Source: Pseudomonas viridiflava (GTDB taxonomy: Bacteria; Pseudomonadota; Gammaproteobacteria; Pseudomonadales; Pseudomonadaceae). Taken from it: a stretch of 64,000 nt of DNA. Position 1 is the first letter of the stretch. Each line of letters opens with the position of its first letter. Where the stretch lies: assembly GCF_900582195.1 (NCBI RefSeq), contig NZ_UTHA01000050.1, positions 1 to 64,000 on the forward strand. The letters run 5' to 3'. Below, one piece after another: positions 35,358 through 43,914 of this stretch. The position numbers and the translations under genes are program-made. The notes below the pieces were generated by a model. The model worked only from the letters and a program-made list of their open reading frames with translations, did not search any database and had not been told where the DNA came from.

Positions 35358-36725
35358 TTACCGCACGCCCTCTGCGCGCAAGGCCGATGGTGTGTAATCG
35401 GCGGCCTTGGCTTCGAAACCGAATTCGAAGCTGTGCTTTTCTTCGTTCTTCATGCCCAACGCAATGTAGCGACCGGCGATGATGTCGTAGAGCGCTTCCA
35501 GCGTGTAAGCCTGGGCCTGGTGATCGTAGTAATACTGCGCGTGACCTTCGGCGACGCGCCACAGTTGGCCGCGACCGTCGTAGTGATCGGCCAGTGCCAC
35601 TTGCCAGCTGTCCTCGTCGAGGTACATGTGGCGCTTGGCGTAGATGTGCCGCTCGTTCGGTTTCACCGTGCCGATCACTTCCCACACCCGGTGCAGTTCG
35701 TAACGGGTCAGGTCCTGATTGATGTGTCCGGCCTTGACGATGTCGTCGTACTTGAGCTTCGGCGAGTCGAGTTTGTAGCTGTTGTAGGGAATGTACATTT
35801 CCTTCTTGCCGACCAGTTTCCAGTCGTAGCGATCCGGAGCGCCGGAGAACATGTCGAAGTTGTCCGACGTGCGCAGGCCATCGGCGGCGGTGCCCGGGCC
35901 GTCATAAGCCACTTGCGGCGCGCGCCGTACGCGGCGCTGTCCGGCGTTGTAGATCCATGCCAGACGCGGTTCCTTCACCTGATCGAGGGTTTCGTGGACC
36001 AGCAGCACGTTACCGGCCAGGCGCGCCGGCGCGGTCACCGATTGCTTGAAGAAGGTCAGCACGTTGGCAGCTTTTTCCGGGTCGAGATCTTTCATCAGTT
36101 GCGGCACGGCGATCTCTTCTTCGAAGCGGATCGGCGTGTAGCTGCCGTTGGTCTGCGGCGTCACTTGGGTGATGATGCGCCGCAGGTTGCCACCGTGATA
36201 TCGGGTGATGTGGTTCCACAACACCTCTACGCCGTTCTTCGGAATCGGGAAGGCGTAGTAGCGGTTACCCGTGAAGTTGGCCAGGCCATTACCGTCGTTA
36301 ATGCTGGTGACATTGAGCGCACTGCGCTTGGCCGACTCATAGATTTCCGCTGGCGCAGCGACCGTGCGATGGGTCGGATAGACCGGGATCCTGTAGGTCT
36401 CCGGATAGCGTTTGAACATCGCCACCTGACCGTCAGAGAGCTTGTCCTTGTACTTGTCGACATTGGCCGCGGTGATGGTGAACAGCGGCTTTTCGTTGGC
36501 GAACGGGTCGGCGAGGAAGCCTTTGCTATCCACCGCACCGGCATTTTTCGGGATGCCGCCAGTCCACGCCGGGATCGAACCATCAGCGTTGCCAGCCTTC
36601 TCGGCCCCCAGCGGCGTCAGACTGGTGCCGAGCTTGTTGGCTTCATCCGGCGACACCGCCGCCATCACGTTGGCGGCCAGCAGACTCAGGGCCAGCACAC
36701 CACATTGCAGAATCATTTTGCGCAT
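35358..36725 (-). CDS. DUF1329 family outer-membrane-associated protein
   Basis: Exported protein of 455 residues. A signal peptide (about 1-23, ending AANVMAA) is followed by VSPDEANKLGTSLTPLGAEKAG, the family start. DUF1329 proteins have a LolA-like fold and nearly always occur with a DUF1302 partner; function is unknown. Two starts are close: ATG at 36734 abuts its ribosome site, whereas ATG at 36725 has agaagg 9 bases upstream and is preferred. It follows the DUF1302 gene by about 20 bases. Confidence 0.88.
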   Translation of the reverse strand: MRKMILQCGVLALSLLAANVMAAVSPDEANKLGTSLTPLGAEKAGNADGSIPAWTGGIPKNAGAVDSKGFLADPFANEKPLFTITAANVDKYKDKLSDGQVAMFKRYPETYRIPVYPTHRTVAAPAEIYESAKRSALNVTSINDGNGLANFTGNRYYAFPIPKNGVEVLWNHITRYHGGNLRRIITQVTPQTNGSYTPIRFEEEIAVPQLMKDLDPEKAANVLTFFKQSVTAPARLAGNVLLVHETLDQVKEPRLAWIYNAGQRRVRRAPQVAYDGPGTAADGLRTSDNFDMFSGAPDRYDWKLVGKKEMYIPYNSYKLDSPKLKYDDIVKAGHINQDLTRYELHRVWEVIGTVKPNERHIYAKRHMYLDEDSWQVALADHYDGRGQLWRVAEGHAQYYYDHQAQAYTLEALYDIIAGRYIALGMKNEEKHSFEFGFEAKAADYTPSALRAEGVR

Positions 36726-36748
36726 TGCATTCATCCTTCTCGGGCAGA

Positions 36749-38542
36749 TCAGAAGTTCACGCCGAAGCTCAGTGCGACGAAGTCACGGTCTTCGAGGACG
36801 TTGTAGTCGCCGCCGAAAAAGTCGGTGTAACTGAGGCTCGCGGTGTAGGTGTTGCGGTAGTCGGCATCGACGCCGAGGCTGATCGCTTTCGCGCCTTCGT
36901 TGAACAGCCCGTTGGGGCCGTAACCGGCGACGTCATGCGACCACGACAGGTTGGGTTTGAGGTTGATCCCGCCGATCACGTTGGCGTAATCAAGGATCGC
37001 CCGGGCGCGGTAGCCCCACGAGGTTGAGGTGACGAAACCATCGGTGTCGCCGCCGAAACCGTACTGGCCGTAGACCGAGTCGCGGCCATAACGCAGCTCA
37101 CTGCGCGATTCGAGGCCACCGACGTGCACCACCGCTGCTTCGCCAACCACAGTCAGGCGTTCCGCGCCCAATACCTGATCGAAGAAGTGCGTGAGGGTGC
37201 TCTGGATCTGCGTGACTTCTTTGCGGCGATAGCCTTTGTTGTCACCGCCCGGCGTGGTCACGAGCGGCGATGCCGCACCGCCGGCAATCGGGTTGAGCAG
37301 TGCCAGCGTCAGGTCGTTGGTGTTGACCTGCACCGGAGCGTTGGGCCGGTAGCTGATCTCGCCGGTCCATGCGGTGCCGGTGGGCAGCGTGGTGGAAAAA
37401 CTCGCGCCATACAGACGAATGTCTTCCGGGTATTCAAGGTAGTACTGACCGCGCCCTAGCATCACGCTCTGCGCCAGCCCTGCACCGCTGCCAGGCGCGA
37501 GGCCATTGGCGATCCCGACCATGCCCGGCAATGCCGCCAGCGTCGACAGGCCGGCCGTGGTGGTACCGACGGCCGGCGTACGGCTGTGGTAGTTCATGAA
37601 GTAGAGACCGTACTCGGTGTCGTCGCCGAGCCAGCGCAACGCCGTACCCCATTGCCCGGAGTCCCGTGCATCGCGGTCGCCGCCACGCGGGATCACCACG
37701 CCTTCGCGAGTCACCTGAATGCCTTGGCCAAAAGCCTGGGTCAATGGAACAAACGGCGCAATCGCCGGATTGCCGACGGTATAGCCGTTGTTGCACCCGT
37801 CTGCCGCCACATCAACGCCGAAGAAGGTGCCGCAGTTGTCGAGAACGGTCTGGTCCCATTCCAGTTGATAGAAACCTTCGACCGAGAGTTTGTCGGTCAG
37901 GCTCTGCGAACCGAACAGCATGTTCACCGGTATCAGGCCTTCCTTGATCTCGGCACCGGGACGACGAAACGCTGAAACGTCGATCGGGTTGATGCTATTG
38001 ATCGAGTTGCCGATGAAGGTACTTTCACCCCAGCTCACCACCTGTTTACCCGCGCGCACGGTGCCCGGCAGGTCGGCGATGGAATAGTTGTGATAGACGA
38101 ACGCATCGAGAATCTGTGCGCCGGAGGATTTCGCGCCTTCCTTGCGCCCGCTGTCGCTGATCGGCTTGAACTCGCGGTCTTCGTCCTTGAGTTCAAAGTC
38201 GTACCAGTACTTGCCGCGCACGAAGACACCGGTGTCGCCGTACTTGAGTTCGAGGTCGTGAATGCCTTTGAAGATTTTCGAGAAGGTCTCACCCTTCTTG
38301 AAATTCAAACGCCCGTCATCACCGGTCGAAGATTGCCCGGTCCCCCCATTGACCGTGCCGACCAGCGACTTGTCGGCATCGCGCATGCCCCAGCTCGCAC
38401 CGATCGACAGCGACGAGTCGAAGGTGCCTTCGATTTCGCCAATGTTGAACGCAACCGCTTGCGCCTGGGCGCAGCAACCCAGAGCCACCGCGGCTGCCAG
38501 CGCCTGCGGTGTGAAGATGGCGCGCATTGTTTTTGTTGTCAT
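36749..38542 (-). CDS. DUF1302 family outer-membrane protein
   Basis: Probable outer-membrane beta-barrel of 597 residues. The signal peptide ends near AQAVAF; GTFDSSLSIGASWGMRD and the terminal DRDFVALSFGVNF (ending in Phe) suit a barrel. With DUF1329 it forms a conserved envelope pair often found with lipid or alkane-type catabolism; the transported molecule is unknown. The start at 38542 (MTTKTMRAIF) has gggaag upstream; the frame to 38752 is only upstream extension. Confidence 0.87.
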   Translation of the reverse strand: MTTKTMRAIFTPQALAAAVALGCCAQAQAVAFNIGEIEGTFDSSLSIGASWGMRDADKSLVGTVNGGTGQSSTGDDGRLNFKKGETFSKIFKGIHDLELKYGDTGVFVRGKYWYDFELKDEDREFKPISDSGRKEGAKSSGAQILDAFVYHNYSIADLPGTVRAGKQVVSWGESTFIGNSINSINPIDVSAFRRPGAEIKEGLIPVNMLFGSQSLTDKLSVEGFYQLEWDQTVLDNCGTFFGVDVAADGCNNGYTVGNPAIAPFVPLTQAFGQGIQVTREGVVIPRGGDRDARDSGQWGTALRWLGDDTEYGLYFMNYHSRTPAVGTTTAGLSTLAALPGMVGIANGLAPGSGAGLAQSVMLGRGQYYLEYPEDIRLYGASFSTTLPTGTAWTGEISYRPNAPVQVNTNDLTLALLNPIAGGAASPLVTTPGGDNKGYRRKEVTQIQSTLTHFFDQVLGAERLTVVGEAAVVHVGGLESRSELRYGRDSVYGQYGFGGDTDGFVTSTSWGYRARAILDYANVIGGINLKPNLSWSHDVAGYGPNGLFNEGAKAISLGVDADYRNTYTASLSYTDFFGGDYNVLEDRDFVALSFGVNF

Positions 38543-38799
38543 GCGTCTTCCCCGGTGAGTGACAGAAGGCCCCACCCTACTGCCGGGCAACCGCGTCGAT
38601 AAGCGCACCAAGGAGGTATTCGTGTTGTCGCTCGAAAGGATGAATGGCCTTGCGCGGCGAGGCTTTGCCCCGTTCATGGATCGGCTGGATGGAAGATCAT
38701 CAGCGCAGCGCATGGTGCACACCGGATCAAGGGACTGTTGCATGCCCCGCAACAGTGCATGTCCGGAATCGGTATTTTTCCTACGCGCTCAAGACCTTA

Positions 38800-38988
38800 T
38801 TCTGAACGCGCTTTCACGGGACACGCCGTGAAGCACGAAGCCAGCTACGCTGAGTGACTGAAGCGATTGGCAACAGATTTCAGATAAATCGAAGGCTCGG
38901 TTTATCGCCCCGGTGTTCACTGACGTTGATTTGTAGCTCCTTGATCCAACGTCTTACCTTGGCCGCTGCGTTTGCAGCGGCCTTTTTT
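38800..38988 (+). ncRNA. Candidate small RNA ending at an orphan terminator
   Basis: The plus-strand terminator at 38961-38988 is preceded by up to about 400 bases with no convincing CDS. An RNA of roughly 100-190 bases would end there. No promoter is clear and no known sRNA is recognised, so the 5' end given is arbitrary. Confidence 0.35.
38961..38988 (+). terminator. Orphan Rho-independent terminator
   Basis: 9-bp stem ggccgctgc (38961-38969) and gcagcggcc (38974-38982), loop gttt, six T. On the minus strand the tail is aaggtaag, so it is oriented for the plus strand. Confidence 0.85.
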
Positions 38989-39077
38989 ATGGGCGATGAA
39001 TTTTGTGCAACAAGAGGGATTTCCAACGGGGGGGATGACAGGACTCAAGAAAGCCCTGTCGACTAATGCCAAGAGAG

Positions 39078-39989
39078 TTAAAGCGAATACTTCTGCAAAT
39101 TCGCCATCATTTCCTTCAGCGCCTCGATATTGTCCTTCGGATGCGCCGCCCCTTCGAAATCGCAAATCTGCTGCCAGTGCGCCGCGACATCTTCCGGCGA
39201 GAAACCCACGCGAGGGTCGAAGCCGGCACCGAGGCTGCGTTCCCAGCGCACCTTGCCCATCCAGCCACCACCGACTTCGAACAACCCGGAAGTCTCCTGG
39301 CATTGCTCGCTGGCCAGATACACCACCAGCGGGCTGACCAGTTCTGGCTTCAATTGCTCGAATACTTGCGGCGGGATCAGGCCTTCGGTCATGCGCGTGC
39401 CGCCGGTAGGCGCGATGGCGTTGACGAGGATGTTGTTCTTGCGACCTTCGATGGCCAAGGTGCGGGTCAGACCGTAAAGACCCAGTTTGGCCATGCCGTA
39501 GTTGGACTGGCCGAAGTTGCCGTAGATACCTGAAGTCGAAGCGGTGAAGATCACCCGGCCGTAGTTTTGCTCGCGCAGGTGCGGCCACGCGGCGCGGGTG
39601 ACTTTGTAGGCGCCTTCGACGTGGACGCGGTAAACCAGATCCCAGTCGGCGTCGTCCATTTTGTGGAAGGTCTTGTCGCGCAGGATCCCGGCGTTGTTGA
39701 CGACGACGTCGACGCGGCCGAAAGCATCGAGGGCGTTCTGCACCAGTTTGTCACCGTCGGTGACCGAGTCGTGGTTGGCTTCGGCGATACCGCCCGCCGC
39801 GCGAATTTCCGCGACGACGCGATCGGCGGCGGAGGCGTTGGCGCCTTCGCCCTGAGTCGAGCCGCCGAGATCGTTGACCAGCACTTTCGCGCCTTGTCTG
39901 GCGAACAGCAGAGCGTGCGCCCGTCCGAGGCCACCGCCGGCTCCGGTGACGATGACAACTTTATCTTCGAAACGCACAGACTCATTCAT
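39078..39989 (-). CDS. SDR family 3-hydroxyacyl-CoA dehydrogenase-like oxidoreductase
   Basis: Short-chain dehydrogenase of 303 residues. TGAGGGLGRAHALLFA near residue 15 binds NAD(P); NNAGILRDKTF, the Ser of TASTSG and YGMAK form the active site. The long form with LVNDLGGSTQGEG resembles the (3R)-hydroxyacyl-CoA dehydrogenase unit of peroxisomal multifunctional enzyme 2. The start at 39989 (MNESVRFEDK) has ggag 8 bases upstream. It follows the hydrolase and aldolase genes on the same strand across a repeat doublet, so a shared catabolic role is plausible. Confidence 0.88.
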   Translation of the reverse strand: MNESVRFEDKVVIVTGAGGGLGRAHALLFARQGAKVLVNDLGGSTQGEGANASAADRVVAEIRAAGGIAEANHDSVTDGDKLVQNALDAFGRVDVVVNNAGILRDKTFHKMDDADWDLVYRVHVEGAYKVTRAAWPHLREQNYGRVIFTASTSGIYGNFGQSNYGMAKLGLYGLTRTLAIEGRKNNILVNAIAPTGGTRMTEGLIPPQVFEQLKPELVSPLVVYLASEQCQETSGLFEVGGGWMGKVRWERSLGAGFDPRVGFSPEDVAAHWQQICDFEGAAHPKDNIEALKEMMANLQKYSL

Positions 39990-40127
39990 CGCAGCAACTC
40001 CAGCAGGCCAGTATTGATCCTGAGTGTCAGGCACAGGGCTTTGGGTCACAACGAATACGGCTGAGGCTGAATGGTGTGCGATAAGGTTGGGGGATGATGA
40101 GGGCGTCAAAGAAACAAAAGATCAAAA

Positions 40128-40188
40128 GATCGTAGCCTTCGGCAGCTCCTACATTGGATTTGTGTAGGAGCTGCCGAAGGCTGCGATC
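40128..40188. repeat. Inverted-repeat doublet (gtaggagctgccgaaggctgcgatc type)
   Basis: Units at 40128-40153 and 40163-40188 are near-perfect inverted copies and can fold into one long hairpin between the hydrolase and SDR genes. Confidence 0.85.
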
Positions 40189-40197
40189 ATTTGATCT

Positions 40198-41100
40198 TCA
40201 GGAGCAGGCGACTTTGCGCGGTGGCAGCACAAAACGCTCACGAAACTCCAGGTAATGCTTGAGCACCTGTACCGGCGCTTCGGTCTGTGGATAGTGGCCG
40301 ATGCCCGGCAACAGCACCGTGTCTGCATCGGGGATCAATTCGCGGTAGCGCTGGACCATGTGCGCCCCGGAAATCGGATCGACTTCACCATCGATCACCC
40401 GCAATGGAATCTCGCCGCGCTGCATCGCCGTCACCCAGCGATCCCGCTGCATCCGGCGCTCGGGAATGTAACTGATCAATTTATGCATGATCCGTGGCCC
40501 GCGATTGCTGTCGACCAGGCTCCAGAAATCGTCCAGTTCGCTTTCGCTCGGGCGGGTTTGCGGACCAAAGATCTGCCGGAAGCTTTTCACCAAAGCATCG
40601 CGGGTGAATGCGCGACCGATCATCCAGCCCAGTGGGCTGAGCAACAGCTTTTGCATCAACACTGGACGATGGGTTTCCGGAAACAATCCGCCGTTCAGAA
40701 ACACGCAACTGGCGATCTCGATCTGGTCTTCGTAGTGCCGGGCGAGCAACTCCTGGGCAACGCTGTCGCCATAGTCGTGAGCCAGTAAGTGAACCGGTTG
40801 CTCGACCTGCAGATGCGCTAGCAAAGCCTGCTGCAAGTCAGCCTGCTCCAGCAGGCTGTAGGTGTGATTGAGCGGTTTCGCCGAATCGCCAAAACCGAGC
40901 ATGTCACAAGCGATCACACGGTAACGCTGGGCCAGTGGCTGCCACAGGTAATGCCAATCCCAACTGGCGGTCGGGAAACCGTGGATCAGTAGCAATGGAT
41001 CACCCTGCCCCGCCGTCCAGTAACGGATCGGCTGGCCACGAAAGACAAACGTCTGGCTGCGTTTGCGCCAGACACACAGAGGAATCTCGGCAAGAGGCAT
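40198..41100 (-). CDS. Alpha/beta hydrolase, epoxide hydrolase/dehalogenase-like
   Basis: Hydrolase of 300 residues. The oxyanion motif HGFP is at 40-43 and the nucleophile elbow is HDYGDS with Asp109, the type found in epoxide hydrolases and haloalkane dehalogenases rather than esterases. The catalytic His is in GIGHYPQTEAP. Its start abuts the aldolase stop, so the two are probably co-translated. The true substrate is unknown. Confidence 0.88.
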   Translation of the reverse strand: MPLAEIPLCVWRKRSQTFVFRGQPIRYWTAGQGDPLLLIHGFPTASWDWHYLWQPLAQRYRVIACDMLGFGDSAKPLNHTYSLLEQADLQQALLAHLQVEQPVHLLAHDYGDSVAQELLARHYEDQIEIASCVFLNGGLFPETHRPVLMQKLLLSPLGWMIGRAFTRDALVKSFRQIFGPQTRPSESELDDFWSLVDSNRGPRIMHKLISYIPERRMQRDRWVTAMQRGEIPLRVIDGEVDPISGAHMVQRYRELIPDADTVLLPGIGHYPQTEAPVQVLKHYLEFRERFVLPPRKVACS

Positions 41101-41882
41101 TAGAGTTTATATCCGGGGTCTTGTTTATCGAGTTTGCGCAGCAACGCCGGCCAGGCCAGCGCACCACCCATGCCTTGAGCACTTTTGGTGACGCCGGCGA
41201 TCATCGCTTTGGCGCCCGCCAGAATTTGCGGTTCGATGGCGATGAGTTCAGCACCACCGGTTTGCGCCATCACCTGAATGTCGCAGGCGCGCTGGAAGGT
41301 GAACATCATCAGAAACGTATCGGCGATGGTGCCGCCACAGGTCAGCAGACCGTGGTTGTGCAGCATCAGGAAATTGTTTTCGCCAAGGTCGGCCTGCAAG
41401 CGGGCCTTTTCTTCGTGGTTCAACGCCACGCCTTCGTAGGCGTGATAAGCCAGGCTCGAGAGCACGAACAGCGACTGCTGGCTGATCGGCAACACGCCCT
41501 GCTTTTGCGCCGACACCGCAACACCGGAAGCAGTGTGCGTATGCAGCACGCAAACCACATCGTGCCGCACTTCGTGCACGGCGCTGTGGATGGTATAGCC
41601 GGCGGGGTTGATCTCGTAGGGGCTGTCCATGAGTTTGTTGCCGGCCTGATCGACTTTCACCAGGCTCGACGCGGTGATCTCATGGAACATCAGACCGAAC
41701 GGGTTGATCAGGAAATCTTCGGTGCCCGGCACCTTGGCGGAAATATGCGTGAAGATCAGATCGTCCCAGCCATGCAGCGCGACCAGACGATAACAAGCGG
41801 CGAGATCGACACGGGTCTGCCATTCCGCAGCGCTGACCTGGTCTTTGACATTAAGGGACGATTGGACGGGGGCTACGCTCAC
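41100..41882 (-). CDS. Class II aldolase/adducin family protein
   Basis: Metal-dependent aldolase-type protein of 260 residues. Zinc-binding histidines are visible in LHTHTASG and LHNHGLLT. GTG at 41882 (MSVAPVQSSLNVKDQV) is preferred: agaggtg lies 6 bases upstream and family members start there; ATG at 41915 is possible. Its end touches the hydrolase start. Paired aldolase-like and epoxide-hydrolase-like genes with an SDR are seen together in other Pseudomonas; the pathway is not known. Confidence 0.88.
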   Translation of the reverse strand: MSVAPVQSSLNVKDQVSAAEWQTRVDLAACYRLVALHGWDDLIFTHISAKVPGTEDFLINPFGLMFHEITASSLVKVDQAGNKLMDSPYEINPAGYTIHSAVHEVRHDVVCVLHTHTASGVAVSAQKQGVLPISQQSLFVLSSLAYHAYEGVALNHEEKARLQADLGENNFLMLHNHGLLTCGGTIADTFLMMFTFQRACDIQVMAQTGGAELIAIEPQILAGAKAMIAGVTKSAQGMGGALAWPALLRKLDKQDPGYKL

Positions 41883-42163
41883 TGTATGCACCTCTGCGTT
41901 CTTATTGTTCTGCACGTGTCAGCAGTCTAGTCAGGCGCAGAGGATCGCGTAGTTGCATTGGCAGCCAGCTTGATGACTGACCGGGTCAGCGATGCAAACA
42001 GCTTGGATCCATGTCAAAGCCACGACGCCAACAAAAGCGCGGCAAACAGATTGAGCGATTCGGTCAGGACCAACCCCAGCCCGGCGACAGAACCTTCTTC
42101 GTCGCCACCTCATGGGCGCTTCACGCCGAAGGGCATGGCTGGCGCTGTTGCGCGAGCGCGGAA

Positions 42164-42619
42164 TCAGCCCTTGAGCACAGCGATCAACTGCGCCAGCCAA
42201 GGCTCGGCGTCGGTTTCCGGGGTGACGCTTTCGCTGGCGTCGATGCGCAGCATCTCTTGCACTTCACGCACGCCCAGCTCGCCGAACAGTTCACGCATTT
42301 GCTCGCCACCGCCGCAGAAGGTGTCGCCATAACTGGCGTCGCCCAAGGCAATCACGGCGCCCGGCAAGCCCCGCCATGCGACTGGCAACTGGTCGCGAAT
42401 CGCCGAATACAGCGGTTGCAGGTTGTCGGGCAATTCGCCCATGCCAGTGGTTGACGTCACCGCGAGCAACGCTTCGGGGCCAAACGCCTGAATGTCCGCC
42501 AGGCTGGCGCGCGAGTTGTAGAACGTTTCAAAGCCAGCGGCGTTCAACAGGTTCCGGGCGTGACGGGCGACTTCTTCGGCGGTGCCGTAGACCGAACCGG
42601 AGAGGATGGCGACTTTCAT
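42164..42619 (-). CDS. Flavodoxin (MioC-like)
   Basis: FMN-binding electron carrier of 151 residues. The phosphate loop SGSVYGTAEEVA at residues 6-17 and the loop TSTTGMGELPDN bind FMN. The start at 42619 (MKVAILSGSV) is set by the fold, since the first strand begins there; the frame to 42676 adds residues outside it. The partner enzyme is unknown. The 280 bases between this gene and the aldolase hold no gene. Confidence 0.92.
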   Translation of the reverse strand: MKVAILSGSVYGTAEEVARHARNLLNAAGFETFYNSRASLADIQAFGPEALLAVTSTTGMGELPDNLQPLYSAIRDQLPVAWRGLPGAVIALGDASYGDTFCGGGEQMRELFGELGVREVQEMLRIDASESVTPETDAEPWLAQLIAVLKG

Positions 42620-42774
42620 CAATCTGATCCTGAAACTGAAAAAAAAGAGCGGTGATAGTACCAGCACCCAACGCAAAGCTGCGATTGGATCTCAACCGGC
42701 GATAATGGCCAGTAGACAGCGCCTGCGGTTCTTCTAGAATGCGTGCCACTGACAACTCTTGAAAGGATTCAAAG

Positions 42775-43251
42775 ATGATCAACGCCAGTCTGCTGAAAAT
42801 GGTGATCAACGCGTCGAACGACGGGATCGTGGTCGCCGAGAAAGAAGGTGAACAGGACAATATCCTGATTTATGTGAACCCGGCCTTTGAACGTCTGACC
42901 GGTTATACCAGCGAGGAAATCCTCTATCAGGACTGCCGTTTTCTACAGGCCGGCGACCGTGACCAGGAGAGTCTGGCGCTGATTCGCGAGGTCTTGCGCA
43001 ACAATGGATCGTGCCGGGAAATCCTGCGCAACTATCGCAAGGACGGTACGCCGTTCTGGAATGAACTGTCGCTTTCGACGGTAAAAAACGCTGATGACGG
43101 GCAGACTTATTTCGTTGGCGTACAGAAGGACGTCACTGTTCAGGTCAAGGCTCAGCAGCGCGTGATGCAGCTGGAAGCCCAGGTCGCAGCCCTTGAAGCA
43201 GAACTGGCCGCACTGAAAGCGACAAACGGTCAAAACAAAATCCAGAACTAA
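42775..43251 (+). CDS. Short LOV-domain blue-light photoreceptor
   Basis: Protein of 158 residues made of a single LOV (PAS) domain (about 1-120) with a C-terminal helix (about 122-150) likely to dimerise as a coiled coil. The photoactive site reads YQDCRFLQ, with Cys54 the residue that forms the flavin adduct; the usual Asn before it is Asp, as in the P. putida short LOV proteins it closely resembles (PpSB1-LOV). No effector domain is present. aaagga precedes the start. It lies near a LitR-type regulator at 43915-44913. Confidence 0.92.
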   Translation: MINASLLKMVINASNDGIVVAEKEGEQDNILIYVNPAFERLTGYTSEEILYQDCRFLQAGDRDQESLALIREVLRNNGSCREILRNYRKDGTPFWNELSLSTVKNADDGQTYFVGVQKDVTVQVKAQQRVMQLEAQVAALEAELAALKATNGQNKIQN

Positions 43252-43305
43252 TTGTCATTAACTACAATCACCAATGACTTTGTATCTATTTCTTTCGAGT
43301 TAGCC

Positions 43306-43911
43306 ATGCAGCGCGACGCCCTCCTCACTCAGGATGAGCTGGATTTCATCCAGACCATGCAGCACAACCCGCAACTGAACGTGCGGGATGCGACGTCGAG
43401 TCTGCTGGTCAACGGCGGTTCGCAGATCCGCGATCTGCTCACGCGCCTGGCCGCTCACGAGCAAGTGACCATTCAAGCCAACTTCGAAAATCAGCAGATG
43501 ACCTTCCCGTTGCATCTGGTGGAGGACGAGTTTCACGCGCTGCATCTGCGTCTTGGCGTGCCGAGTATTTATGAAGACGGCCCGATGGTGCGCCCTTGGC
43601 GTCTGGCTCTCGAGGAGCCAGTAGCGCTGGAAAATGCCAAAGGTCAACCAGGCACGTTGTGGGTCCACGAGGTTTCACACAAAGGTGTGCTGCTGGAAGT
43701 GCGCAACAAGACCAAACCGCCCAAACATTTTGCCTTGTGGTTCAGCCCCTCGGGTTATGAGCGGATTTCATTGCGCGGTAATTTCGAACGGGAAACCGAA
43801 AGTGGTTTTTACGCCTACGAACTGAGCCAGACCGACACCGACGAAACCGAACGTCTGCGCCAGTTCATCCTGCAGCAACATCGCCTCACGCATCCTGCTC
43901 TTCACACCTGA
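43306..43911 (+). CDS. PilZ/YcgR-like hypothetical protein
   Basis: Cytoplasmic protein of 201 residues. The block HEVSHKGVLLEV resembles the (D/N)xSxxG strand of PilZ domains, but the N-terminal RxxxR motif is not clear (VRPWR at best), so c-di-GMP binding is doubtful. The start at 43306 (MQRDALLTQDELDFIQ) is preferred to the TTG at 43252, which overlaps nothing useful. It sits 54 bases after the LOV gene and could be co-transcribed with it; it is convergent with the MerR gene. Confidence 0.7.
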   Translation: MQRDALLTQDELDFIQTMQHNPQLNVRDATSSLLVNGGSQIRDLLTRLAAHEQVTIQANFENQQMTFPLHLVEDEFHALHLRLGVPSIYEDGPMVRPWRLALEEPVALENAKGQPGTLWVHEVSHKGVLLEVRNKTKPPKHFALWFSPSGYERISLRGNFERETESGFYAYELSQTDTDETERLRQFILQQHRLTHPALHT

Positions 43912-43914
43912 GTT

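Larger units (their letters stand above)
38543..39077. other. Gene-free region with a plus-strand terminator
   Basis: No CDS is supported on either strand. It must contain the promoter for the DUF1302 gene (minus strand). Its plus strand ends in a strong terminator (38961-38988) that no annotated gene uses; see the ncRNA candidate. Confidence 0.7.
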
